64,000 bases of DNA from Dillenia suffruticosa (GCA_033439265.1 JAVTVX010000026.1:4899001-4963000); one strand, 5' to 3'. Positions 13,261 through 24,617 are shown, counted from the stretch's first letter. Numbers and translations are program-made. The notes: generated by a model not told the origin, from the sequence alone.

Positions 13261-15888
13261 CCATACAAGACATATTATCAAATCATAGCAATTTTTAATA
13301 CAGTTTTCCATCCAATCTAAATATACGCATCCAAAATCTCATGTCATAAATTGTAGGGTCATGCCAAATCATGTTCTCGGCAAAGGTTTACTTCAACAAA
13401 TGACGAGCCACCAAGCGGTTTTTGTATGTAAATGAAAAAAAACTCCAAAACCTAGGTGTTGGCGTTGGGCCTCACCAAGTGTTAGACTGAAACGTCGTTC
13501 AGTCCTCCCCTTTCGGTTCAACTTGGTTAGTCTGAAATATAGTATCGTATACAGGCCACCTAACTATGTGGAGTGTCTGCGTCTCGAGACATCATAAATG
13601 TGCGACAATCTATATAACGAGACGGGTCTGCTATAACATACGAGCCGAGTTTGCGCAGAACGATGCCTATCATATCATATCCCCAATCTACGATCAAGGG
13701 GATTCAGGTACTAATGTCCGAGTACCTAGTCTGTCATCAAAATCATCAATAAACCAACCATGCCATACATGTCGAAGAAAATCAGGAAAATCCAATATAG
13801 TATACTAAAGTATATTTCATGATTTAAAACATGGCACATATATTTCTCATCAAAATTCATGGATGCATATTTTGAAATTTTGGGACACTCCATTTATCAC
13901 AAAATATGTTACCAAAGCCATTTTACAATCATTTCACAAATCATACTTTAAAAATGATAAAATATAGTTTTGCTCAATAACTACAAGGCAATAATAAGAC
14001 CCACTCACTTGTACGGGAAGGGTACTCCACTTGAGTGTAGTATAGTCGTCTACTCCTAAGTCAATAACATATATATATGTCAATCCCTTATTTTTTTAAT
14101 AAAATTTCTGATTTTCAAGTTTTATTTTTGCGCAGTCTTACGAAAAATATCATAAATTTCTCTATATAAATCATATTCAAATAATTTATATTGCAAATTG
14201 AAGTAAGACATATATCTACATTTTTCATGTTCAACTCATCTCCAAATTCCTACTGCACCAATTTATAAAAACCTATCTTCAATACAGTTCGTACTTATAT
14301 AACTAAATTTGCATAGTTTTGGTAGAAAATTCATATCTCAGTATATACATCTCCGATTTATATAATTCCAAGTTCTATTGACAGATAAGAGACAGCCCTA
14401 CAACCTTTATGTTCAGTATTGCCTTTAATTCTAAGTGCATAATTTTATAAAATTTTATTTCAATCTTAGTTCCAGTTCTAAATTATGCTCTGCACAGTTT
14501 TAGTAAAAATACTATAACGTCCAGCATACTACCCCAATTCAAGTGAAGTTTAGCTCATTAAGACTAAGAACTAAAACTTTGATATTTTAAGTATCTCTAA
14601 ATTTTGTATAGAAAATATTTTAAAAAATTATACAATATACTGGCCGTGCACTGAGAATGAAAAACAGAACATGTCATTTTGCTGTTCCTTTCCAAAATCA
14701 CTATAAATCATATTATTAATTGAAATTTTCATGCCATACCTTATTCTAAAGCTTAGGGATTCTAGTTTTACAAAAAACAAACCAATCTATATTTCGTTCA
14801 TCACATAATAAGATATCATGGAATTACTACGGCTTGCTAACCATGCTAGCTTACTTGAATAAATCTATTTCATGGAATCAATTTAATCCAATGTATACTC
14901 AAAGAAGAATGTATTACCTATTTAATAAGATCTTTACATCCAATTATTCATCATCAACACCATCGTTTAGCACTCGATTGCCATATCTTGCAAACACATA
15001 TACATTAATATAAATATAAAAAAACCTCTACATCATACTAATATTATCTATACAATTAAAATCCTATCAACCAAAGATTTTTCTTACCTCTTCAAAACCT
15101 CAAGTGCTTGGATGAATACAAGAAATTCTTACTTCCTACACTAGAACTCATACCCAAGAGGGTGAATGTTGAGAATAAAATAAGGTCCAATACTTTAAAC
15201 AACTCATTTATGCAAACCTAACAAAAATTTTGACCATTGATCCATTTCCATGCAAGATCTTTACTCTACACTTGTCCTAAATCTTTCTCCCACGCAAGAT
15301 TGCTTACAAACTACCTTCATGCACCACCTTTGTGTCAATTTCATTCATAATGGGTTCCAAGCATAAAGAGATGGGTTTTTGACCAATTGATGAGAATTCA
15401 TGCAAGTATTGTTCAACCAATGAGATTTCTCCTTGGTGGAATGAGTTTAAGTGGCCACTAACCAAACTTGCTATTCTCTTGACCAATCATTTGGCTCTAA
15501 TTGTCCATCTTTGAGTGATTTGCAACCAAATCCCTTAACTTTTCTTAATTGCATTTAGACCCTTGACTTTTAACAAATTGTATTTTTGGTCACTATGAAA
15601 TTTTATTCGAAAATTCTTAAATATTTTAAATTTCATTTAAATATCTTTATTTAATTGTGTAAAGATTCTCTTAGCCGTTTTTTACTTCTTTAGGCCTTGC
15701 CGGCACTTGCCAAGAGCATTTTCAGCTTACCGATAAAATTTTCGATTTCAGCGATTTTGAGGGAAACCTGAAGTAAATAATAGAAAATTAAAATTTCATT
15801 TTAGATGTATCAAAAGGATGTTCAATATATATATATAGAACCATAAGAAGTGATACAAGATACACAATTTCTGAAAAACGGTGTTACA
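12798..15888 (-). repeat. TEK1 right LTR (5' LTR of the element)
   Basis: Starts TGTCATGTCC and ends GTGTTACA. It pairs with 4765-7863 and carries long (AT)n runs at 12952-12985 and about 13230-13254. After it the CACTA A transposase resumes at 15889. Confidence 0.9.
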
Positions 15889-17360
15889 ATGTATCGGACC
15901 TCTATGATAATCTTTTTGACCATGATATCTTTGGCTTGTTACCTGATACATTCACTGCATCTAAGGTGGATGTATCAACTTCAGATAGATTTCATGAAAT
16001 ACTTTAGAATGCCAAAAAACCAGTATCCAAAATCAAAATATACTATACTTACAACTATCGTGTAATTATATCATTTAGAATATTTGTCTGGGTGGAGCAA
16101 TAAATCTTTTTCATTACTGTTAATGTTTTTAAGAGAATTGTTGCCTGATAAAAACATCTTACCAAATAGTTGCCATGAAGTCAATAAAACTATTTCATCT
16201 TTAGAGTTGAGATATGAGAAAAAACATACTTGTCCAAATGATTGTATGTTGTACTGGAAATATAGAGCTAAAGATGATGCATGTTATGTGTGTGATGCTT
16301 CTAGATGGAAATCAAATATAGATGATGGAGTTGAAGGAGGTCAAGATATTAATAAAAAAAAGCTACTAAAATATTGGGATGCTTTTCTTTGATTCCAAAA
16401 TTGCAAAGACTATTTACATGTGACCAAACTGTTTCTTTGATAAGATGGCATCATGATAAAAGAATAAAGAATGGACTTTTAAGACACCCACTAGATTCTC
16501 TTGCAAGGAAGTAGTTTGATTCTCTATATTCTAATTTCTCTTTTGAACCAAGAAATATTCGATTAGCGTTGGCAGTAGATGGTTTGAATCCTTTTAAAAC
16601 AATAAATATTGCACATAGGACTTGGCTAGTGATCATGATGCTATATAATCTGTCTCCTTGGTTGTGCATAAAATCTATGAACTTCATTCTCACATTACTT
16701 ATGCCTGATTCTAGAAGTCCTGGCGATAAGATGGATGTGTACATGCAATCATTGGTGGAAGAACTAAAAGAATTATGGAACGAAAGAGTAGATACTTATG
16801 ATTGTTCAGTTGGTAAAAGATTTAAAATGTATGCAATACTCTTATGGACCATTAATAATTTTCCTGCATATGCTAATTCGTCTGGATGGAGTACTAAAGG
16901 TAGATTTGTATGTTCAGTATGTGGATATGATATATATTCTTAATGCTTATCTCATGGCTAGAAGTATTGTTATATGGGATATCGAAGATGGTTGTAGTCA
17001 ACTCATCCATTCAGGTTTGATAAACATTTTTTTGATGGGATAAAGGAATTCAGAGTTGCTCCTAAATAACGATCTAGATCTAATGTGTTGCGAGAATTAG
17101 ATGAGATTGATTTAACAATGCCAATGACATGCATGGATGGAAAAAAAGAGCATATTGTTTCATTTACCTTGTTGGAAAAATATTTTAATTAGACATAATA
17201 TTGACATGTTGTACACTGAGAAAATTTGTTTTGATGTAATTGTTGGTATAATTCTAGGGTAAGAAAGAAAGTCTAAGGACAATTATAAGGTAGGCTTAAT
17301 CTTGAATAGATGGGAATAAGAAAGAATTTACATGTATATAGATCAAACTCTATAAACATA
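15889..17360 (+). pseudogene. CACTA A transposase, Transposase_21 region
   Basis: Continues the protein interrupted by TEK1. Segments of the family appear in order: an acidic NLFDHDIFG stretch, a DKNILPNSCHEV segment with a C...C...W cluster, IPKLQRLF, RWHHDKR, then LALAVDGLNPFKT and the TYDC...LLWTINNFPAY...GWSTKG...C..CG core at 16569-16943. In intact relatives this is the catalytic part of TnpD. Here the frame changes near 16393 and after 16943, and stop codons fall between the readable pieces, so no single exon covers the domain. Downstream, 16945-17360 retains only scattered similarity (ELDEIDLTMPM). Confidence 0.8.
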
Positions 17361-17394
17361 TTTTTGCCTAAAGTGCGTTATCAAATGACCTTGC

Positions 17395-17815
17395 AGGAGA
17401 AAGATGCATTTCTCAAACTTTTGAAGGACTTAAAACTTCCTGACGAGTGCTCTACTAATATCTCTAGACATGTTTAATCGGAGCAGCGGAAGTTAATAGG
17501 TCTAAAGAGTTAATGCAAGAGTTTATTCCAATAGCAATTCATGGATCACTCTGTGGCAATGTTAGCTTTGTTATCATTAAAATTTATAATATTTTTAAAT
17601 GTCTTTACTTTAAGGTCCCTGACCCATAAGAACTTGAGCAATTTGAGACATTAGTTCTACAAATTATGTGTGATCTTGAAAAGATTTTCTCTCCTTCATT
17701 TTTTATCATCATGATACACTTGATCGTGTACTTGATAACTAAAGTAGGAATTGGTGGACCAGTGACAATAGTTGAATGTATCCAATTGAAAGGTTTGTTT
17801 TATTTTATTTAGCAC
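17395..17815 (+). pseudogene. CACTA A transposase, DUF4218-like region
   Basis: Reads EKDAFLKLLKDLKLPDECST, then FIPIAIHG, and LEKIFSPSFFIIMIHLIVYL followed by GGPV. This is the CACTA segment usually written as LPDGYASNI...MQRLLPIA...LEKIFPPSFFDVMVHLPVHL. Stops and an apparent insertion around 17560-17610 break it. The residues after GGPVTIVECIQLKG run into GTTTGTTTTATT, which could be an old intron donor, as the same place in CACTA B has one. Confidence 0.7.
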
Positions 17816-17862
17816 TTATACACATTTAATTTAATATAATATATATATATATGTATGCAGAT

Positions 17863-18200
17863 ACTTGTTTCAACTTAAATCCTATATACGTAATAGAACA
17901 CGACCTGAAGACTCCATCACAGAGGGTGTATAGCAAACGAGTGTTTACTGTTTTGTTTAAAATATTTGGACGGGGTTGAAACAAAGTTTAATCGTACATT
18001 GCGGAATGATGATAGTCATATTGCATTTGAAGAAAATAAGTCCCTTTAATAACTATCAGAAGGCTTTTGGGAATAAGAATACGTTCATATGTTAAAAGAC
18101 AAAAAAGAAAAAGAATATGGCGAATTTGTCTCGATGATAAATCATTACAACAATGTTATAGATACATACTATTTAATAGTGACTCAATTGTTTCCTTTAG
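17863..18200 (+). pseudogene. CACTA A transposase, fragment between DUF4218 and DUF4216
   Basis: YIRNRTRPEDSITEGV at about 17885-17930 matches the family segment xVRNKARPEGSIAEAY. The remainder, including FNNYQKAFGNKN near 18050, is weakly recognisable and contains stop codons. It supports collinearity of CACTA A with the complete family protein. Confidence 0.55.
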
Positions 18201-18467
18201 ACTGTAAATATATACTATCATATATATATTTTTGAATATTAAACTCTAATATCATATATATTATATGCACTATTTCATATGAAGGGAACATATGCAACAT
18301 GTTTGAAGAATAAATCGTGAGAAGAAGTTAAATACTTTCCAAATTGAGAAACTTCATAGTAAAAATTTCACTACCTGGTTTAGTCATCGTGTAAGTATAT
18401 CAATTTTTAATATTGTTAATTTCTTCTATTTATATCAATAGTTAATCCATTTAGATTTCTTTTTTAG

Positions 18468-19140
18468 GTTACCAATCCAAAATATCCTGGAGAGATTACA
18501 CATGGAATTAAATGGATTGCTCGTGGGCCCGATCCATTCATTAGAAATTACAATGGCTATCTAATTAATGAATATCGATTCCATGTAAAGATCGTAAGAA
18601 ATGACTTCAAACTTAGAATTCAGGAATTGTGATAGCAGTCGATGATATTAGTTATGCAAGTGTGAGGGATAAAAGATCAATTCAAGATAAAGTTAATTAT
18701 TATGGAATGTTAAAACAAATCATTCAAGTAAACTATAATGGAATGTATAGCTTTGTGTTATTTTGATGTGATTAGGTTGACCTATAATGAGGATGCAAGA
18801 AGGACAAATTTAGTTCAACTCTTATAAATTTTTCCTATCTCAATCATATCGGTGCCGATTTGTTAGATGATCCTTATGTGTTGGCATTCCAAGCAAAGAA
18901 TGTATTTTATGTGGCTGATAAAAGACATAAAGGATAGCTTATTGTAAAGCATGACAAGGTTCGAGATGAATTTAATATAGGTGATGAAGTGACAATTCAT
19001 TATTTCAATTGAGAAAGTAGCCCCTCAACCAATCAGGCATGGGTTCTGACTATTGATGAAGATAAGGAAATATATAAATAGAAATGAATGACAATGACGA
19101 TGTTGATAGAGTAGGATGGGATGCGTATACCTAAGAAATG
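18468..19140 (+). pseudogene. CACTA A transposase, DUF4216-like C-terminal region
   Basis: VTNPKYPGEI...IARGPDPFIRNYNGYLINEYRFH is the start of the DUF4216-type region, and DPYVLAFQAKNVFYVADK near 18870-18925 is its end. The stretch between contains stops, and the part that normally reads DIVELxYxGxNRVVLFK is largely lost. The acidic C-terminus typical of the family survives only as DNDDVDRVGWDAY before 19130. Confidence 0.65.
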
Positions 19141-19149
19141 TAATTTTGT

Positions 19150-20365
19150 TTACATATTATACAATCATTTAATCTTTTTTTTTTATATTTTTATTCCTTC
19201 TATTTTATTCGGTGTATCATACATATAATGTATAGTATCAAGTGGTAACAAATAGTAACAACTTGTAATAAGTGATACTATTATAACAAGTGGTATAATT
19301 AGTAACAAGTGCATCTTAAAATATATTTTGATATGAAAATTTAAGTAAAAACTAGATCTAATCAATTGCTTAATTAGGTTAAGCTGGCAATGGTTAAGAC
19401 AAACCACGAATACTCCAAGTAGTAATTGCAAGGTAAGAAGTTGTAACAATATACATATGAAAAAGTTAACAAGTTTTCAAAATTAATTCTAAAAATTACA
19501 TTGCATGAGAAATCATAACAAGCATGCAGGGTAAAAAAGGAGAGGCAATGATTATAATAATATGGTGACTAAGAAAAAAAGATAATGTAAAAAGACGGGT
19601 CAAAAAATTGTAAAAGTTGTTAGCGTACAAAATTTTACAAAAATTTTGAAAATATTTTAATACACAAATAATATAATAATTGTATTACTATAAATTATAT
19701 TATAGATTCACCAATTTAGGTCAAATGATTGAGCTATATAATGTACTTTTTAATAATATAATATTTGTATAATAATAATGTAATTATTATTAATATTATA
19801 TTATTATATTATATAACTTAATTAATTATCTTAGATGTAAAATAATATTTAAAGCGGTATCAATATTAATAATTTTAAATAATTGGTTTTGTTGGGTATT
19901 AATGATATTAATCTCAATATAATTCTAACCTAAAAGAAGTTCATTTTCTCAGAATATAAAATTAAATTCATATAATTTCTTATTTTTATCATCATTAATT
20001 TAAATAAAATTATTAGTAATTTAAATAATTTAAATAATATTCTTAGTTATTTAAATATTTAAAGAAATTATTTGATTGCTTCATTTTCCAATAAGATAAC
20101 AAAATAATAAGAAATATAGTAACATAATTAATTATATCATTACATTTCGAAAATATAACCCACCTCTGTCATGCGTATTGCTTGAGCAAAGTCACATTCA
20201 TGCCCAGCTCTGTCATGCGCATTGCTTGAGCAAAGTCACATTCTCAATTATAAAATCATGGTATGTGTATCGATATAGGTAGTAATAATATAGTAATAAT
20301 GTATTAATAATGTAAATATGTAATAATCCAAAAAAATTGGTAAAAGATAAAATCTAAAATATACC
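19150..20365. other. AT-rich non-coding 3' part of CACTA A
   Basis: Very AT-rich, without a credible gene. The motif TAACAAGTG recurs several times at 19225-19310. A 44-bp unit starting CTCTGTCATGCG is duplicated in tandem at 20164-20250. The TnpA-like second gene expected after the transposase is not recognisable. Confidence 0.5.
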
Positions 20366-20798
20366 TATGCGGGCATGGGCGAGCGCCCTCGCGGGCACTT
20401 GTACACACCCTTACCTCGCACAGGCCCATGTAGGCGCCCTCACTGTCATAGCCAAGTGTCCGCGGGCGCTTGCATGTGCGATAGCAACGTGTCGCACATG
20501 CGGGCATGCAAGAAGCACGGTGCTTGCCTGCACAGTGCCATGGTTGGTCGCCCGCATGGGCTCTTGCATGCGCGGTAGTACCATGCTTGCCTGCGCAGTG
20601 GCATGTGCAGCCGCCTGCGTTGGCATGGCCGGACGCTCACGTGGACGCTTGCATGCGCGGTAGCACGGAGCTTGCCTGTGTGGTGGCATGCGCGGGCGCT
20701 CGCGTTGGCGTGGCCAGGTGCCTGTACGGGCACTTGAATGCTTGTGCCGACACCTGCACACAGCCATTGCATGCCTCTCGCGCTGGTGCGCCATGCAT
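20366..20798. repeat. GC-rich minisatellite, right subterminal array of CACTA A
   Basis: GC-rich units such as CGGGCGCTTGCATGTGCG, GGGCTCTTGCATGCGCGG and TTGGCGTGGCCAGG. They are the reverse complement in kind of the units at 2150-2693. Overlapping open frames on both strands are artefacts of composition. A short related GC-rich patch at 21063-21120 may be an outlying part of the same array. Confidence 0.65.
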
Positions 20799-21165
20799 GC
20801 TTTATTTATTATATAAAAAATTTTAAATATGAATTAAGTATGATAATGATATGATTGATAATTGATATTTTATATAAAATTAAGAGTTATTATTTATTAT
20901 AATGTAATGCAGTAACAATTTTGTAATACAGTAACAATATTGTAACAAAAATAAAAACACAAACAAATACACAAAATAAAAAACACAAAATAAAATTAAT
21001 GATGTAATAATAAAAAAAAGGGTAAACTAAGATAAAATTAAACTCACAAAACATGATCTAAATGGTACGTCCGGCAAGCGCTAGCATGCGCGAGGCAGTA
21101 TGCTGCTACACGGGCAAGACGCACCCAGCAAGAACATATATTTATTGTGTGATCACCCCACACTA
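20799..21165. other. AT-rich spacer with GTAACAA motifs
   Basis: AT-rich sequence in which GTAACAAT and GTAATACAG recur (20905-20950), then a poly-A/AC-rich stretch. No coding potential. The CACTA A terminus was expected about here, but I find no TGTAGTG-type end. Confidence 0.45.
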
Positions 21166-21167
21166 TA

Positions 21168-21265
21168 GCACCTTGCTATAGCCTGGTGGTCAGCGCACTC
21201 AAACGAGGACACTTAAGCTTTGGTTTGAGCCTAGGTAGTGACATTTCTTTGAATTTTTTTTTCTT
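21168..21265 (+). mobile_element. Probable tRNA-derived SINE
   Basis: TAGCCTGGTGG at 21179-21189 fits an RNA polymerase III A box (TRGYNNARNGG), and GGTTTGAGCC at 21222-21231 fits a B box (GGTTCRANNCC). The 43-bp start-to-start spacing is right for a tRNA-related promoter. The unit ends with TTTGAA followed by a T run at about 21254-21262, as in several T-tailed plant SINE families. It is too short and too unlike a cloverleaf at its 3' side to be a functional tRNA gene. Target duplications were not found, so the ends are approximate. Confidence 0.5.
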
Positions 21266-21938
21266 CTAAATTGATCCGGTGGGTAGGATTGCATGTCCGG
21301 GTCGTAACCGACCCGTGACACCCCAAACATTGTTCACGCACCTCCAGAGCATGTGAACTGCACATGCCCATGGGGTGGGCCGGGTCTTATTCGCCTGACG
21401 GGTCTGCGATCGAGTCCTTTTGACCCGACTACTGAAAAATGCTTTTCCAGCTAGATTTTCATGTAGATTTCATCCGAAAACTGCAATTAAACTTTTAAAA
21501 TCATCCTAAACATGATTTATTTGAAAATTTGAGCCTAAACTTGGCCATTTAAGTGTTCAAAATTTCGGCCCTTCGCAGCCATTTTAGAAACTTAATTTTC
21601 GGAACCAAATTACACAATTCATATGTCAAAATGTAGATCAACATTTAAGGAACACATTTATGCCACTAGTATAGATCAACTAGTCTTTTAACTCAATAGA
21701 TCTAAGGTTTTAAGTTTCGGACACCATTAGGGTCCGAAAATTTGGATTCAAATTTTATGGATAGAACATGCTCCAAAAATTCAACAAAAATTATGTTCAT
21801 GATCCTTTGGCCATGGACATTCTCGTGGTATTCTCGGATTCACGAAACTTATCTGTGATCCAGATTTTAAATTTTGTACTCTATACATTTTATGCCAAAA
21901 ATATTCTGAAATTTTTTTGTTAAATAAATCAAACATCG

Positions 21939-21949
21939 CTCTGATACCA
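21939..21949 (-). other. COP-D primer-binding site
   Basis: CTCTGATACCA, complement of the initiator-methionine tRNA binding site, one base from the LTR end. It shows the element reads on the - strand. Confidence 0.7.
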
Positions 21950-21950
21950 A

Positions 21951-22487
21951 TGAATGATTTATTACATTATATACACATGCGGAAGCGTATAAATTAAAAT
22001 TTCAGAATTTTGGTATAAATACCTCAATATGTAGGGTTCCAATAAATCAGCTGAAATCGCATGATCCCTCGTACGGATCGCTCAGTCGGAATGGTGATCA
22101 CGAAATGAACCACCACGATGGATCCACAACGCCTCAATCCAAAAATCCAGTGATCTAAATGGTGGAAGGAATTTTCCTAAAATTCCTCAAACCCTCAATT
22201 GTTCTCTCTAGTGATTTTCCATCTTTTTCCATAGTAATGTACCTTGAAATGGGATACCATCCCTCAAAGGTATGTATACAGATTCATTGTTCACCATTGT
22301 TTTCATCATCACGTGAAAAGGGAGAGCCCTTTGTTTTTACTGTTCTTCCATTTTTTTCACAACATGTACACGAGACAGAGACAATCTTCAAAGAGGGTGA
22401 GAGATCTGGGAGTTATGGGTAGTTATCACTTTAAAATGGGATAACTACCCCTAGTTAGTATGTCCACGTGGGCATACAATTCCAACA
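21951..22487 (-). repeat. COP-D LTR
   Basis: About 537 bp between TGAATGATTT at the left and TTCCAACA at the right. Open frames at 22159-22444 inside it are small and unsupported. Right-hand flank CAAAG could be a target duplication, but its partner was not found. Confidence 0.5.
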
Positions 22488-22499
22488 CAAAGAGAAGAC

Positions 22500-22990
22500 A
22501 TGAATAGACATGTAGATAATTATCATTTCTAAAAGTCACTATATGTACCAATAAACATAATTTTTTCAAAGCAATACAAAACTGAAACTTCTCCCAAAGT
22601 TCGTTTTTTGTCTCGTTTGGCACCATGCGCCAAGTAGGCCATGCTCCAGTAAAATGTCCCTTAATTTCCTGAGTAATAGAACGGACTACTTGAGGATCAA
22701 TAAATCTAATTTGAAAGAAAATATTGTAGTTTCACATATATGATGGTATGAAAATATGAAAATAATTATAAACCAACAATTTGACTTACGTATGATTAAC
22801 GACTTCAATAAATGTTCGACTCTCTGGATTAAGAGGCACCTCAATGCCACGGTTTTTGCCCCTACCTTAAGTAGAAGAGGAACCAACATTAGCATCATCC
22901 ATCTCATCGAGAGCTCGAGGCTAAACAATGGTCCCCGGGATATCACTAACATGGATAGACCCTCTCGTTGCTTCTCCTAGAGCTAAATCC
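22500..22990 (-). pseudogene. CACTA C TnpA-like gene (Transposase_24 type), fragment
   Basis: On the - strand, GEATRGSIHVSDIPG, then RGKNRGIEVPLNPESRTFIE, and after a probable intron (about 22790-22715) DPQVVRSITQEIKGHFTGAW and MVPNETKNELWEKF. The last part matches the plant Ptta/En/Spm transposase motif in which a conserved W is followed by KxxLWxxF. It lies downstream of the transposase gene in the same orientation, as in complete CACTA elements. A stop follows SSST in the first part, and the C-terminal half is missing where COP-D begins. Confidence 0.65.
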
Positions 22991-23268
22991 TCTGCCACGT
23001 ACCATATCTAGCTACCTGAAATAGATTAATTAAGATATATATAAAAACAAAACATATCAATGAACAAATTTTAAGTTGTTGACAAGTTTTAAATAAGACA
23101 AACAAATAAATAAAAGGAAAACAAAGACATACACGTTTTATCATTAACAGATAAATATAAGATAAATTCAATTTAAAATATCCCAACAATAAAAAGAATT
23201 CCCATAACAGCATTACTCAATGCCAAAATATCGAAACCTACAAATACATAAGTTAACTAAAAATGTAA

Positions 23269-23870
23269 TCATTGCATGTCATCATCACTACCATCAAAAT
23301 CAAAATCTTCTATTTCTTCTATTTCTGAAGAATCAAACTCTTCCTCCTCCTCATATTCTTCTTCTTCTTCAACATCGACTGACAATTCAAAGCAGTTATC
23401 TTCTAAATGTACTTCTTTGGTTAGATTTACCTCCTCCATATCATGAACAATAAGAATTGTTGAATGACCAAGTTCAGTTGTTGGTTCTATACGTATAGGA
23501 ATTGATGTTTCATCTTCTTGATAAAAAACTTTCAACTACAATTGGAAGCGTAACACCATCATTAGCTGACTCTCAAGCCTTAGTTTTACAAAGAACCCAT
23601 CAATCACTTCTCTCTCTCTTCTTACATATATAGTAAAATTGTTGTACTTGTATTGTCAACACAAAAGGCTCATTAGAATGCAGTCTTGATTTATGATTAA
23701 CTTCAACAAATCCATGACAAGGGTGCACCCGAAATCCTTTCTCAGTATCATACCAAATGTACTTAAATAAAACCAGTCTGTTTCCAACTCCAAAGTACTC
23801 TAATTCTACGATATCAATCAACATGCCATAGAAATCATACTCAAAATCATTGTAACAACTCCTGTTCACT
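23269..23870 (-). pseudogene. CACTA C transposase, DUF4216-like region and acidic tail
   Basis: Two open frames. 23869-23600 reads YDFYGMLIDIVELEYFGVGN, then RLVLFKYIWYD, RVHPCHGFVEVNHKSRL and NEPFVLTIQVQQFYY. 23535-23269 ends in a long Glu/Asp run (EEEEEYEEEEEFDSSEIEEI). Both are standard features of the C-terminus of plant CACTA transposases. The frames are separated by a short break near 23540-23600. The acidic tail ends at a stop next to 23269. Confidence 0.8.
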
Positions 23871-24617
23871 CATACACCGTTATTCATTGTTGATCTATCA
23901 TGACCATAAGTGTATTTGTAAAACTTGAAACCGTTGACAAAATATCCCTTGTAACATTTGACTAAACGTGATGGCCCTTGTGCTACGCCCCTTACGTTTT
24001 TACTAGCAGAATTTCTCTCATGCGATACCTATTAATAAAAAAATAAATATAACATAGTTATATAAAACAATAATATACATATACTTTCGAATATAGTTAA
24101 TACTTGTAAAGCGAATGCTGAACTTACAAATCTCCTCAACCAACTCTCAAATTTTTGTTCACATTTTTTCTTTAGTTGCTCTTCTGTAATGTTTGAAGTT
24201 TGTTGCCTAACAACATCATCAAATATCCTATACAAAGCAACGATATAACATGTCATGAACTTTTACATTGAAGTCGATCCAGAAAGTAAAAGGTTATCAA
24301 CATACATACTCTATAAATTCATTAAGCTCAATACAATTCAATAAGACATATATGACTGGAGCCTTATATTCTGTTTCAGATAGAAATTTTTGATGACATT
24401 CCCCAATTCCTCGACCTGAGAGAGAAAATATTGATAATCTCCCCATAGATTGAATAGGTCCCCCATCATTATTTCGAGGAACTCGGTTCAACTTTGTTTT
24501 AATATACGGTTCAAAATAGAAGGAGTAAAATGTTAAAATCTCCTCAATAATATAGTTCTCACATATGGAACCTTCAATGCGTGCTCGATTGCATGCTTTC
24601 TTGTTTAATCGAAACAT
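23871..24617 (-). pseudogene. CACTA C transposase, linker region before DUF4216
   Basis: 24617-24297 reads FRLNKKACNRARIEGSICEN, LTFYSFYFEP and NRVPRNNDGG, the family segment xVRNKARPEGSIAExY...FNRxxRNDD. 24256-24032 contains ITEEQLKKKCEQKFESWLRR, corresponding to the ExxLxxxFxxWF segment. 24030-23880 gives GPSRLVKCYKGYFVNGFKFY, the start of the DUF4216 region. A phase-compatible intron between the first two pieces is likely, as CACTA B has one at the same place. Confidence 0.75.

Larger units (their letters stand above)
4765..15888 (-). mobile_element. TEK1: Ty3/gypsy chromovirus, Tekay/Del type, inserted in CACTA A
   Basis: Complete in outline but broken, with many breaks in its coding region. 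LTRs of about 3.1 kb (4765-7863 and 12798-15888) begin TGTCAC/TGTCAT and end GTGTTACA. The primer-binding site lies next to the right LTR (12780-12790), so transcription would run on the - strand. Internal order from right to left: gag (12560-11430), protease (about 10960-10640), reverse transcriptase (10580-9650), RNase H (9645-9110), integrase (9110-8354) and a chromodomain-side tail (8330-7900). Flanks are ATATA (4760-4764) and ATGTA (15889-15893), probably one 5-bp target duplication with one change. The LTRs have diverged visibly, mostly by C/T and G/A changes, so it is not a recent insertion. Confidence 0.9.
2150..20800 (+). mobile_element. CACTA A: degenerate En/Spm-type DNA transposon, split by TEK1
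   Basis: Transposase pieces occur in family order on the + strand: transposase-associated domain (4465-4764), Transposase_21 (15889-17360), DUF4218-like (17395-17815) and DUF4216-like (18468-19140). The first two are separated by TEK1. GC-rich arrays lie outside the coding block on both sides. Left units read CATGCAAGCGCCCG, while right units read as its reverse complement, CGGGCGCTTGCATG. Inverted subterminal arrays are the usual CACTA design. I could not find CACTA-type terminal inverted repeats, so the limits given are those of the arrays and not proven ends. The second gene (TnpA-like, Transposase_24) is not recognisable. The element must be immobile. Confidence 0.6.
21290..22487 (-). mobile_element. 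COP-D: copia-like LTR with leader, remnant
   Basis: CTCTGATACCA at 21939-21949 is the complement of a TGGTATCAGAG primer-binding site and directly precedes a likely LTR at 21951-22487. On the - strand that LTR starts TGTTGGAATTGTATGCCC and ends ATCATTCA, about 537 bp, in copia style. To the left, 21290-21938 looks like leader sequence without gag or pol similarity. No partner LTR is visible. The LTR abuts the TnpA-like gene of CACTA C, so it probably inserted there. It is broken and partial. Confidence 0.55.

Noticed and set aside
20304-20826. Five overlapping open frames, one of 127 codons
   Set aside because: Same reason; this is the right GC-rich array of CACTA A.
21168-21265. Functional tRNA gene
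   Set aside because: Box A and box B are present, but no acceptor stem or cloverleaf closes around them; a SINE head fits better.
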